A stretch of 64,000 bases of DNA from Jacaranda mimosifolia. Taxonomy: Eukaryota > Streptophyta > Magnoliopsida > Lamiales > Bignoniaceae. A model generated the notes under the pieces. The model did no database searches, was not told the DNA's origin, and saw nothing but the letters and a program-made list of their open reading frames with translations. Where the stretch lies: positions 2,879,501 to 2,943,500 of the forward strand of contig CM032117.1 in assembly GCA_018894105.1 (NCBI GenBank), written 5' to 3'. A program made the position numbers and the translations under genes. Of this stretch, positions 34,286-46,300 are shown piece after piece (position 1 is the stretch's first letter; each line of letters starts with the position of its first letter).

Positions 34286-37200
34286 TCACACACTCTTTCT
34301 TGGTTCTTCAAACTTCTCATCAAACTCCCAATCAATAATTCCGTCCATGGAATTGCTTCTGCTATGGTTCTCAAGCTCCAACTCCCATTTTAACTTAGAC
34401 AATTGTTCCTCTGCATCTGAAGATTTCTTGATATTAATTCCAAGAGACTCCAAATGTTCCACTTGTCTGCTGTCTATTGTGGTCCGACTTCGAACCAAAG
34501 GCAGACTAATAATGGGTTTAAAACCCAATGATGTTCCTCTTTGTGCCTCATTTCCTGAGGTTGATTCAAGATCCAGCTCAACTTTCTCCTTTGGAGGCTG
34601 TTCTTGAGACAGAAAGGGAATTCTTGTAGTCCTTGCCTTTGATGAAGTCTCTTCTCCTATAGTTGGACCCTCAAGTTCCAAAGTTGGCTTCTCAATGGAT
34701 TCGAATTCAGATTTCATCTTTTCAAGTGCATCTAATAATTCCTTCACTTTTCCATCACTTTTTCTGGTAAGAGTCGAGTCATATTTCCCGTTTCAGAAGT
34801 TTAAAGCAACAAAAGTACTAGTAGTCATTGATTGTGATGATCATCCATATATGCATTAAATATATAAATGAGAGAGACATAATTCACCTTGAAACCTCGT
34901 CTTGTCGAGTAGAAAACTTTTTCTTAATGCTTTGCACTATGCTGAATGCGGTTATCAACTGCAAATTTTTAAGAAAAGTAAAAGAGAATCAGCTAATGAA
35001 AGAGGATATGGGCTTCATTAATGTACCAGTGAGAATATAATATGCATGTATATAGAATGTTTGACGTAGAATAATTTATACGTTGGTTGTTGTAGTCTGG
35101 TACTGTTCTTCGAGAGTTTTCCTTGAATTAACTTCATCATCTTCTTCCTCTGTGGGAGATATCCCATCTAACCTGGCACAACAGGCTATTAGATATGTGC
35201 TTTGGTTGAGATTAATTTCCAGAATGATTAAGAAAGTACCTGTTCAAGTTCTCCACAAGCTTCGGGATTGAAGAAATGGATGGCCCCAGCTCATCCTGCT
35301 TCGTCAAGATAATACAGATATAAGAAGTTAGAAAAAAAAAAAAAAAAAATCATCATGCCTGGCAATTTGATCTGCCAAATTTTACAAACAATAATTATTG
35401 TAAGGGCTGTTAAATACCTTGAAAGAACCTAAAAGGCTTATCGCCACATTCAGAAAGTACTCCTCATGTCTGTCCAGCTCATCACTTACATGTCAAAAGT
35501 TTTTGACAACAGTTAAGATGATGTCAAATTTTAGTCTCAAATGAAACGGGTAATGGAAGATCTTTTTTTTTTCCTTAAAGAGGAAAGGAAAGTACAGGAG
35601 CGGAGAAAATAGAACCTACTTGACCAACTTCTCCTTTTCTTTAGCATATGATGCCTGGAAAACCCAGGTGCTTTCAAGAAAATTAACAAATGTGCTGCAA
35701 ACTCTTGCTTCTGCTCTATATGAAGCAATAGATTTTGACAGCTCATCATCCTGAATAGCATCATCACTTTAGAAATTATACAAATGGTGTTTATACAATG
35801 GAGAAAGCAGTGAATTTCCATGTAATAGCCTTTGAATTATCCTAGCTTGCAAAAATGCTAGCTTACCCTCAACTTGAAATGTTGAACAATCTGATTGCTA
35901 GCTTCATCAAACTGATCTCTTTCTTCCCTGGCATTGCGAAGGCGGGCATGCGCAGTAATCAAGGCAGTGGTGACCTACGTATAAACTCATTAGACATAAT
36001 ATTATTGTTCAAGATGGAACCGCATGTTCATTAGACACGATTACATTATCACTCGAGATTGGTATCTTCAGAAAAGTATGATTTGAAATGGCTGTAATTC
36101 ATAAACTAGCATAATTGGCCTCTAAATTATAGTTAGTTTCTGATGATGTATTTTTCGAACTAATTTTCTGAGGGATGAAAACAATGAAGCAATTTGCTTC
36201 ACCTATTTCACATTAAATTTAAGTGCAAGCTGCTAGGTAACACAAATACCTCCACTAGATTTTGGAGACAAATAAAAGTTGGAGACATCACTTTCTCATA
36301 AAGAAAAACACTTATATCCAGGAACAAAAGAATTATATTTAAATACCTTTTTCAGCTCTTCTTCAAGATCATCTTTTCTCTTTTCAAGAGCTTTGATTTC
36401 GGCAGTCAATTCCTGGGAAAGGCCAATATAGTCAGCTATGTCAAATCTAGTTGGAGCTTGCATCCATAACATAATCCACATTTTCCTTCGCATCAATATA
36501 AGAACATAAAAAGAAATGAAAATAACCCAATCTTGCTTTAATCTATTCCTGCTTGAATCTGTGCAAGCCCCTAAACAATCCATCGTCTAAAAGGAATTGA
36601 TTCTATTAGCAGACAGTTGTCTAGAAACATTTTACCTTTTCAAGTAGGTTCACTTCTCTGGTTTTCGTTAAACGAAATTTAAGAGCATCTTCTTTCTGCA
36701 TTCTGTTTGCAGAATGAACAAAGGAACATATAAGAGAAATACTAGTCTGAAGAGATTCATACATGTTCAGATGCTATACTTCACTTCAAACTGAAACATC
36801 AAAGTTTCTATCAGGATATGACGAAGTTATTATCTTTAAAATGTATAATGACTGTTGCTAAATGACGAGAAAAATTCTGCAGAAAGAAAAAAATGATCAC
36901 TCATTGAAGACTCTCAGGCGATGACAACTTTCAAGTACTCTGATCTTTGTCACTCAGAACCTAGAGTGTTGTTATATTGTCTGCCTTTGGCCGGGGAAGA
37001 AGGATCTGACAGATGTAAGAAAGATGGTAACAACTGCAAACCTATTGTCTGAAATGCGCTTTTCAGCTTTTGAGGCAGAGCTTGCGAGAGATTCTGATAA
37101 TATCTTTAGCTTATCAACCTGCACAATGATCAAAGGCATGCTGAAGATGAGGACGCTAAACATGAGCAAGCAAAAAATTAACATCTAAGCTGTGTCATAA

Positions 37201-40200
37201 TTATTGTAACTCAACTCAAAATCATTAGAGGACACTATCATTGTCTGTTATCAGAAGACCTATTCACTTTCAGACCAACTCTTAAAATTATATATCAGAT
37301 ATCATCAAAGGCTTCAAATTCATACTGTAATTCCAATTGATTGTTCAATTTGACCAGGCACTTTCTCCCAGAAAAAGCAATAGCATAATGAGAAATACCT
37401 TTTGATTATGTGCTGCTGGAGAATCCCCATTCTTCATGAGTTTCTTCTGCCAAAGAAGCTCCTCCAATCTTGAACAGAGTCTAATATGTGCAAGTGCTCC
37501 CTTCAGATTCTGCAAGAATGGAATAAGATGGCTTCAATGATTCTGAAATTTCCTTAATCTGATTTTGTGTTTTCCAAGCAGCTATCTCAAGAAATAAGAT
37601 GATCAAAATCAGAAATGGGGTACTCAGAATTATTTGAATGAGCTATTATTAGGCTAAAGATTAGCCATAGATCCACCAGTTACAGATCTATATGGGCCAT
37701 CTGCCATTGTCTAAAATATTAAAGTTAGGCCTAAATGATTGGTCGGTGATAGATTTGCCTCAAATGGAAACTAGTATTGGCATAGTAGACGGATCAAGCT
37801 ACGTGACATTAGGCATATATCCCTATCACATTTATAAGAACTGAATCAGATGTAAGCAAACACTAACTATATGCACAAAAGAATTAGGTGACTATGTGAA
37901 GATTGGAAATTCTCAGCAACAATCAGTCACTAATGGTCAGGCCAAAAGGCACATATATTAAATATGCGATAATGGGATTATTTAAACTTATAAGTGCAGC
38001 ATCTACAAACCTTAACAGACGGCAGATTAAAATTAACTACAAAAAATTGAAAATGACTTCACCTCTGTCGACATCCCAGATGCAGTTTCAGATAATTTCA
38101 TGGCGCCTTCACTTAGAGGCAGCTGGTTTTTCATGTCATCTAATTTTTTATGTATGTTTGAGACTTCAGAATCTATTCTGAGAGCAAATGAAAACACAAA
38201 CAGAAAAATAATTAAATTGGTAATTTTTTAGTCAAGAGCAGAGGTTTAAAGAAAAAAATTTAGATGACAGAAACCATGCTAGTCAATCCATACTCCAATA
38301 GCTTTATTTATTCTTTAGAAAGTGGGAAGTGGTGTTCCTAACTTATTAGGAACTCAAAGTACATTACTTTGTCCAGCAACAGACTAGTTTCCAAATGGCT
38401 TCAGAAATTATATAAATGAAGTGAAGTCATGTAAAAGAAACTACCATCTCCCTAAATACTGCTTTCTTGAATTCTAATAATTAGTAGATCTTGCTCACAG
38501 AGACTAGGCTTTTATGATTCATCATTTAGAGTTTTTTCTTTCTTTTTTTGCCTCCTTGCAATTTTGAAGCCCTCTGCGCCTTGCTTTCAGGGTGAAGGAC
38601 AAAAGTGGAGTGAACCAGTTTGGAGTTTCACGCCTAACCTGCACCCCAGTCATACAGTATTTCTCTACAACTAAAAAAGAAGCCCAAGCAATGAAATCAT
38701 AGGAAGAATACCCTTAACCACCTTACTATCTCAGCATTTACTTTCAGTCCAGCTATGGCATCTTGTGCATATTGCAGTAGTTCTTCCCTTTTAACCTTCA
38801 AGGAGGAAAGGAAAGCCAAAAAACATTAAGAAATGCTCACTCCTTTGTCAATATAATCTCATTAATCACATGAATTGCTTTACCAAAATCATGTGGTTTA
38901 TACTATACCAGTACTTCCTCATTGTAGGTAGAGAAGGCTCTTGCTAAATCTTGTACACTGGTTGCTGTCACATCATGAGCTTCGTTTCCACCCAGGAGAC
39001 AGAGCCTGGACATAAAAGGGAGAAGGGAGGGGGAAGGATCTCATGTTTTTATTTTCTGCAAGGTAGGAGCTAAAATATGAAAAGCAATTACATGATCGTC
39101 ATAACTGATTGATGATCTTTGATGTCAGTACTAGGCTAGACCTAAGAACCATAAATAAAAATATCTAAACAAATGAGACAAGTAAGAATCACCGAAATAT
39201 CTGCAGAAGCAAAGAAATTTCCTCTTGATTGGGTTCTTCAAGTATCTGGGCCAGATAAAAGAGTCAGCTTGATTAGCCTCCAGCTATCGCAGAGAGAAAA
39301 AAAAAAAAGGCAATTTAACCAAACAATATAGAACAAGAAAGTGAAAACCGAATAATGAGGAAATCATGAACCATCTAATACCAAATAATAGACAAAACTT
39401 TATCTTATATCAAATAAGGGACAAATACTGTTACCACAACAATAGGGAGCTCATGGATACATGAATTTTCTTCAACATCGCACCATATAAAAGGGAATTG
39501 GGGGAAGGGGAATGAGAACAGCAGATCTTCCCTTGGGTATAAAACTTTAGAATCTAGAGAAAAGTTTTATAGGAGGAAGACTTAGAGAGACAGAAATAGG
39601 AATTTAATTAAGCAGTTTGCAGGAAACTGAAAAGACAAAGAAGGCAATTGAGAACTGCTACACTTACCAAAGACAACGTAATGCCCTCAAGAGCTTGACT
39701 ATGAAGGAACACATCACGGAAATTCATTGGTTCTCCACCAAGATCAGGATCATAATACATAACCTGAACATCATAATAAAGAAATACACCTAAGTTGCTA
39801 ATGCCGTGAGTAGAGCAAACTAACTAGATTTTCCTTGACCAGAAACATCACATTTGTTTAACAAGTCAAACTAAGAGCGCCTTATATAGCAAGGTTTTGA
39901 GACTTAAGTGTGTATAAATTTAGGTATCTACTACACAGAACAAAGATCTGGTGAAAGCTAGTAAAATTGACATATTGAGTGGGCAGATCATGCTGGAGTC
40001 AACAAATTAGGAGTTAATGTCCAAGGTTATAGAAAGATGCCGCTGAGGAAATATTTGAACAGTGCAACTTGCATTTATCAGCCAGGACCTATTTATATTT
40101 TCCAGGCCATTCTAACTGAGGACTTTGGATATTTGCTGAAAGAATTTGTATCAAACAGAAGATATATATCTAGCTGTGTGCCCAAGAAGATGGCTGAGGT

Positions 40201-41656
40201 GAGTCATACCAATCGACTCCCTTTTGATGGTTTTGAAACTTTACACAAAAAAATTGATAACAAAAAAGGTGCTAAAACAAAGTTTCAATCACATTGACAG
40301 GAGTTCAAAAAGGAGTAAAATAGCTAAAACACATACCACAGTTGGCCTTGCAGGAGAATCATTCAATTCACTGAACTTGTCAAGATGTTCATTTTTTACA
40401 GCTTCATTGAGTCTCTCTATCTCTTTCAAGGCAACAAACCATCTTCTTAGTAACTGAACTCTTTCTGTCCCCCTACACGAAACAGAAACTTCTTCTAATC
40501 GTTTTACCGCAAGCTTATAATTCTGGAAATTCCGAGGGCCCTACAATACCAGAAAATTGAAGAGAATAATATCAACCATGTTTTAATTTATTCAGGATGA
40601 AGCAAAAGTGAAATGTAATACCTACTGAATCCAGGAAAAGAAATATATGATATTACTTTACTAATCTACTTGCCTTATTATAGACAGAAAGCATATGATG
40701 GGGACCAAACAGGAAACACGTATAAAAGAAATGCATAAAATAAAGTCGACATATTCATGCAAGAATCATATGTAGCAAAATTTTAAATTATCCACATCAA
40801 AGTTTTCATAGTTCAACCATATCATGGATTAATAAATGAAATGGCTATTTTGAAGAATGCATATAGCAATTTTCAAACTATTTTTGAAGGGGTTTGACAC
40901 TATAAACTCGGCTATATGAAATTCATTACTTCCAACACAAGCACACTGTTTAAAGCATAGTTGGTTGCTATCTTTAACGATAAGCATAAAAGTTAAACAC
41001 GATTGCCTAGTGACAGAATGAACAAAAGCGTAGATATTCACAAAAATATGCTAATCAGATGCAGAACCTATAATAAAGAATCATTAAGGCTACTAGTCTC
41101 TTAACCAATATTCATCCATATGATGCATGTAAATGTAAGGTTTTAGCTACATGATGTGCATTGTAAGTATAAATGCTGCTAATTTTGTGGATACATACAT
41201 TAGAATCCCAATATCTTCATCTTTTCAGACTAAACTACCTATTCCTCTTAGCTCTCAGTCTTAAGGTCATATTTTTAGCTTCTGGTGACTCAAACTCAGA
41301 AAATTTTCGTAAATTATGATCTTTCTTCTACCATTTAGATCAAAATTTGAGGTACGCATATTTTCTGTGACGAAAGCAAACCGATCCTCCAAATTTAGGG
41401 ACAATATATTCAATTAACGAGACATAATCTTCCTTTTTTTCTTCTTCTTAATTATTACGTGTAATTAACAAAGAACTTCCATATTGCACGAACGGAGAAG
41501 ATTAACGAATAATACAATGCGATCTTGGAACAACTTGGCGCCACCAACCACGGCTTGATTGACGACGGTGTCAGCGTAGCTGCGTACTGCGCGGCTGAGA
41601 TTGCTGTTGCCACCGACTTCCACCGCTTTGTTCACCGCCGATCGTAACCACGACAT
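34286..41656 (-). CDS. Conserved plant coiled-coil protein of unknown function
   Basis: Eighteen exons, 700 residues. Exons: 41656-41516, 40540-40337, 39763-39668, 39245-39193, 39005-38909, 38795-38722, 38177-38063, 37509-37399, 37118-37042, 36702-36636, 36412-36347, 35974-35867, 35750-35620, 35484-35418, 35295-35240, 35172-35082, 34958-34888, 34763-34286. All introns are GT-AG and phases agree throughout. The start [16 protein letters not shown], then [23 protein letters not shown] and [20 protein letters not shown] matches, from memory, a single-copy plant family (Arabidopsis At1g24560-like). The middle is long alpha-helical coiled coil ([20 protein letters not shown] and [20 protein letters not shown]). 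The C-terminal 160 residues are acidic and less ordered, ending [12 protein letters not shown]. No enzyme domain is visible. Such a protein may be a scaffold or tether, but that is inference. Confidence 0.88.
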
Positions 41657-43383
41657 CTTACAAACAGAAAAATGCTGTTTCGATAGGAGAGAATTAATTG
41701 AAAAGAAGAGAGAGGGGAGAGGGGGAGAGAGAATTGATGAATGAATAAATTTGATCAGAGAGAGAGAGAAATAGGAAGAAGAATGAGGAGTTGAGCGTTA
41801 TAGAAAAAGTTCGAGTCTTGAGCCATTGGTTTCGCGCCTTGCGGACGCGGTTGTCTGTTTTCCCATAAATACTCTCCACAGTTTGTCTCACGTGCTTGTC
41901 ACGCTCCTCTTTTCTTTCTAATTTCTATTTATTCTTTAAAGAAAAGGGAAAAAAATGTGGAAGTGCTTAAATTGATTATTTGTCATTAAAAATTGTTTGA
42001 AAACATGAAGTGTAAGCCCCAAACATGTAGTTATAAAGTAGTACAAAATATCATAAAATTTAGTACTTTTCTAGGTACAGTACAATAAGTATAATTTATC
42101 TTTTACTTCGAATTCAAGTATAAATACATTATTCATTCTAATGTCGAAATATCCATTATTCATTATTTTTTCCACGTAATTTAAATTGATTTGAATTAAT
42201 AGAGTAGCATCATTTTCATCCTAATTTATATCAAGTCTGAGGTTTAAACTATTAATTCTTAAATTGTGTAAATAAAGAACATCAACCCATAATATTTTGA
42301 ATCCAAAAGAAATGTATCACTAAGTTGCACCACAATCCTTCAAATGTTCCATAGTTTCTATAATGTCATTGTAGAGAATTTGTATCTTATCTTATCTCCC
42401 GCATCCCTATTTCTTCCATTAAAAAGTACAATTTTCATACTTATTTCTTTTTTTTGGTCAATACCAACTACATATCTTTTAATTTACCTCAAAATTGATT
42501 TGACCGTTGAAAGATGAATTACATCCAAGCTTCCTCATGGTGTTGTCTCCAACATAGATTTTTGTCCACTTCAAATAACATAGGATTTTGCTCTCCTTCA
42601 AACAACATAGCCCATATATTAAAGTCTCATAGTGTCCCAACAAAATCATTGCTAGGCCCCGTTTGGTTTCATTTTCATTTCCAAGTTCTATTTCCATCAT
42701 TACTAAACTTTAAAAAATTTATTAGTAAAAATGAGTTGCAAATGAATTTGTATTTAAATGAATTATTGAAAAAATAATAATTATATTAATTTTAATAGAT
42801 TGTAGGTGGAGAAAGATAAAAATAATGAAATAGAAAAAATATATATATAAATTATTGGAGAATGTGTTTTGAAAATGAAAATAAAAATATTGTTGGGTAA
42901 AAATATGTTCAAAATAATGTATTTTATTTTTAGAAAGAAAAAAAAAATAGCAGCTACGAAAATTGAACTAAACGGTAAGATTTTAAACATTTTTATCATT
43001 TTGCTCTCTCATTTCTTTTCCAGTAACTCCTATTTTACCTACCCTTCTTTTTTTTCTTGAGACTAAACTGACCATTGCATTCATTATCATATAAACGCCT
43101 TTCCTATCCACATTTGGCAAATAGAAACCTTAATAAGAATATGGAAGAATGCAATAGCAAGGATTATTCCATTAAGAACTGTATAAGTCTGATAAGCAAT
43201 AATCGTACACCTTTGGTCTATGATTACAGGAAAAAAGTTTTCTACACTTTTAACAATGAGTATGCTAAAACATAATTTTCCCAAAAGAGGGAAAAAAGAA
43301 AAGATGAACAGAAGAATCCAGGTAGTGCAAAAATTTGTCCAGCATCTCCAGCCAGTGAAAATAGTTAAAATGCAGGGGAACCA
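41657..43383. other. Intergenic region between the coiled-coil and PAH1 genes
   Basis: Bases 41657-41900 are the likely leader and promoter of the coiled-coil gene, with a GA-rich tract (41700-41790, mostly GAGAGA/GGGGAG). The MITE at 42655-42976 lies in the middle. Bases 43000-43383 are the probable 3' flank of PAH1. No further coding region is supported. Confidence 0.5.
42655..42976. mobile_element. MITE, family shared with 56729-57150 and 57154-57492
   Basis: Left end GGCCCCGTTTGGTTTCATTT, right end reversed TACCGTTTAGTTCAATTTTC. The interior shares TTTTAATAGAKTGTAGGTRG, then TTATTGGAGAATGYGTTTTG and TTGGGTAAAAATRTG with 57154-57492 in the same order. Non-coding. Confidence 0.75.
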
Positions 43384-46300
43384 CTACAAGTTGTCAATGT
43401 CCAGCAACGGCATTTTCCAGTAATTCCACGAGTTATAATCTTCCTGCACAGACAACAACCAGGACAATGGAAGTCTTTACAACACTGTACTCCAGAAAAT
43501 GTAATAACTGAATTCCAGAATATTGTTTTAGTCAATTTTGTCCTGCTGCAGACATTCACATTTCGTACCTGCTCGACCAGCGATGTTGGGGGGAACATGT
43601 CGTTTACTAATGTGTGCAATGAAGTGTATGATTTCACATCGATACAATGATTTATGGCGACCTCCCCCTGTAAGAATGCGAATGAAAATTTATTTGGAGA
43701 TGAAGAATACAAGATTGTAAGAAGTTGAGCCGTCCCATAATGACTACCTTAGGATTAATGATAAAGATCTTTCCCTTTGGAATCCCAATTTTGCGGTAGC
43801 TGAGCTCATCAGTGTCCCTGTTTCCAAATCCCGCGTAGAATGGATTGTAGTCGGGAGGAAATAGCGCCTTGATATCCTGCAAAAGAGGAACTTATATAAG
43901 ATGAACAGAAAAATGTATAATAGATTGGTCTACAAAGCTACTGTAGCTACAGCTGATCGTTAGTATTTACCTCTAAACAGGCAATTTTGAATTCGTGAGG
44001 AGCTCTTCTTATTACTGCCATCAATAGAACATTTCCGTCAAGCAAATGCAGAAGATGCATCTACTAAATCAATTCATGTATTGTGGCAGATAGCTAAACC
44101 AAAATTGAATTCGCGAAGTGGAACAAACAGAAGAAATAAGTTGATTTTAAAAGGGGAAGCTATAACATCAGAATGTAAACAATATAAATTCACCAGCCCT
44201 TTACTCTAGTAGCAATGCCACTAGAGCTCAGATTGGGAATGGAACTCTTGCAATGGGCATTAGAAGTTTGAGCAGCAGCAATGATGATTAGTTGTACGAT
44301 TGCCAATAGCTACAGAATAGTACTTAGTTGTTTGGAGGTCCAAATTTTCTTCTCATTCTTTCTGTATATAACTATTTTAGGGTAGATATAAGATAAGTGA
44401 TCCTTCAAGAAAAAGGACCCACCTTCCCTGTATAATGAGGGAAATAAGCCGTCGGGGGATATAACAACAGGTCCGTTGGGCAAGCTTTTACCATCCTACA
44501 AGAATTTTGAACAAATTTCAGTCAACGAAATCCTAGTATAAGGTAATCCCATTTGTTAACCAGTCACAATAAAAGCACAAGAAGTACAAAATCAACCAAA
44601 CAAAACGAGTTAATACAATAATCCTGCAGGCCCAGGTATCAGAGATAGATGGCATGTAAAATTTCTCGATGAAACAACAAGAAAAAATAAACATAGTAAA
44701 AGTATCAGGTATATCAAAGTCGATTCACATACAACATATATTACACATTGCAACCCTCTCATTTTACCAAACAATGAACTCCCCTGGTTGTCAAAAGTAT
44801 TACAAACATATTTTAACCACCAAACCAAACCTTATAATACCATTGGTAATCTTAAGAAGATAATATCACTCCAGATTATAGTAGTAAACACCTGCTTGAG
44901 ATTGAACAGAAAACTCTTGGTCAGGTATGCTTGAACAATTGCACGTGCACTCAGAAATAAGAGCTGGTACCCATTCTCCTGTAGCATAAGAACCAACACA
45001 TCAGACAATAGCAAACAAGAAATTCAGATGACTGAAAATAGCAAATATATGATACCCAAATATCCAGCTCGCGTCAGATACCCACACTAGCTATTCCAGG
45101 TCATCAAAAAACTCATGTTTTGATTGATCAAATTCATGAAATCAGATGAATAAATTTTTGAAGCTTTAAGAATTACAGGATTGTCGCAGTTTATAGAAAG
45201 TTTTTATAGAGATTCCGAAGAGCATGGTCTGGCACTAGTTAACAGCTATGCATAAGCTTTGGGATTGGGATTCTGGTGTTTGACTTTCATTCTGGAGACT
45301 AAACAAAGATAAAATAAGGAATGGAGACAGATATCTATATTCAAATAATGGATTTAACAAATAAAATTTTGATTATCTAAACATTTGAGAAAAGCATATC
45401 AGTCATGCATACAGAAGTATATCCAATTTGGGTAAACCCCAGACTGTGAACCTTAAACGAATACTATATATAAAGAATCTATACAAAGAATCTTTTAACA
45501 AATCTATTGCCAAAGGTCTTGACAAAATGGTAATAAACTAGTATGCATCTTGAAGCTCTAAAGTATAACAGGCTATGATTAGAATCATTAGACTCTTTCA
45601 TCAAATGAATAATGGGTACACACACACAAAAAGAACAACCACCACCCCCACCCCCACTCCCACCCAAAAAAAAAAGACAATGCAAGAAAGCAAAAGATAT
45701 ATTAGTTCTGCTCTTCCAGAGATGTTCTGTGTATCAGATGTATCGGACCTAATAAACTAACCATAAAGACTGTCATACCAGAATACCTGCCAAGGCCCCA
45801 TGGAAACTCATGAAACAGTTAACAGATTTACAGATCATCCGGAACTAAATAGGATCATACGACCAGCACGAATATTTTTAATTTCGAACTTGGATCCAAT
45901 ATATAAGCTTGTGCATGTGTAAAGTGTTTGGATCTTGCATGCTTCAGTTCCAGCATTAGGGAAGTTCTGATACTTTGGAACTGGATCCAAATTAAACTTC
46001 CTAACAAATACAACATTAACCTTCTAATTCTCCTCAAAACCGTGCATGCAGGTTAACATATATTCATGCTTCAATACATCCTTTTACATTTTGATCATTC
46101 AATATGTCAAGTCTTCAGGAAAATCAACTATAAGATTTTACAAAAAAAATTCTTTGGCATGAATCAAGGCCAGTTCAAGTACCACAAAATATATGCTGGC
46201 TTTAGGGTTGCAAAACAGAAAATTTGAAAAAGTTTACCTTTATTGCAGAAAAAAGACGAGCAATCCCAGAGTGTGTCCAGTCTTTTCCAACCAAAGGCAT

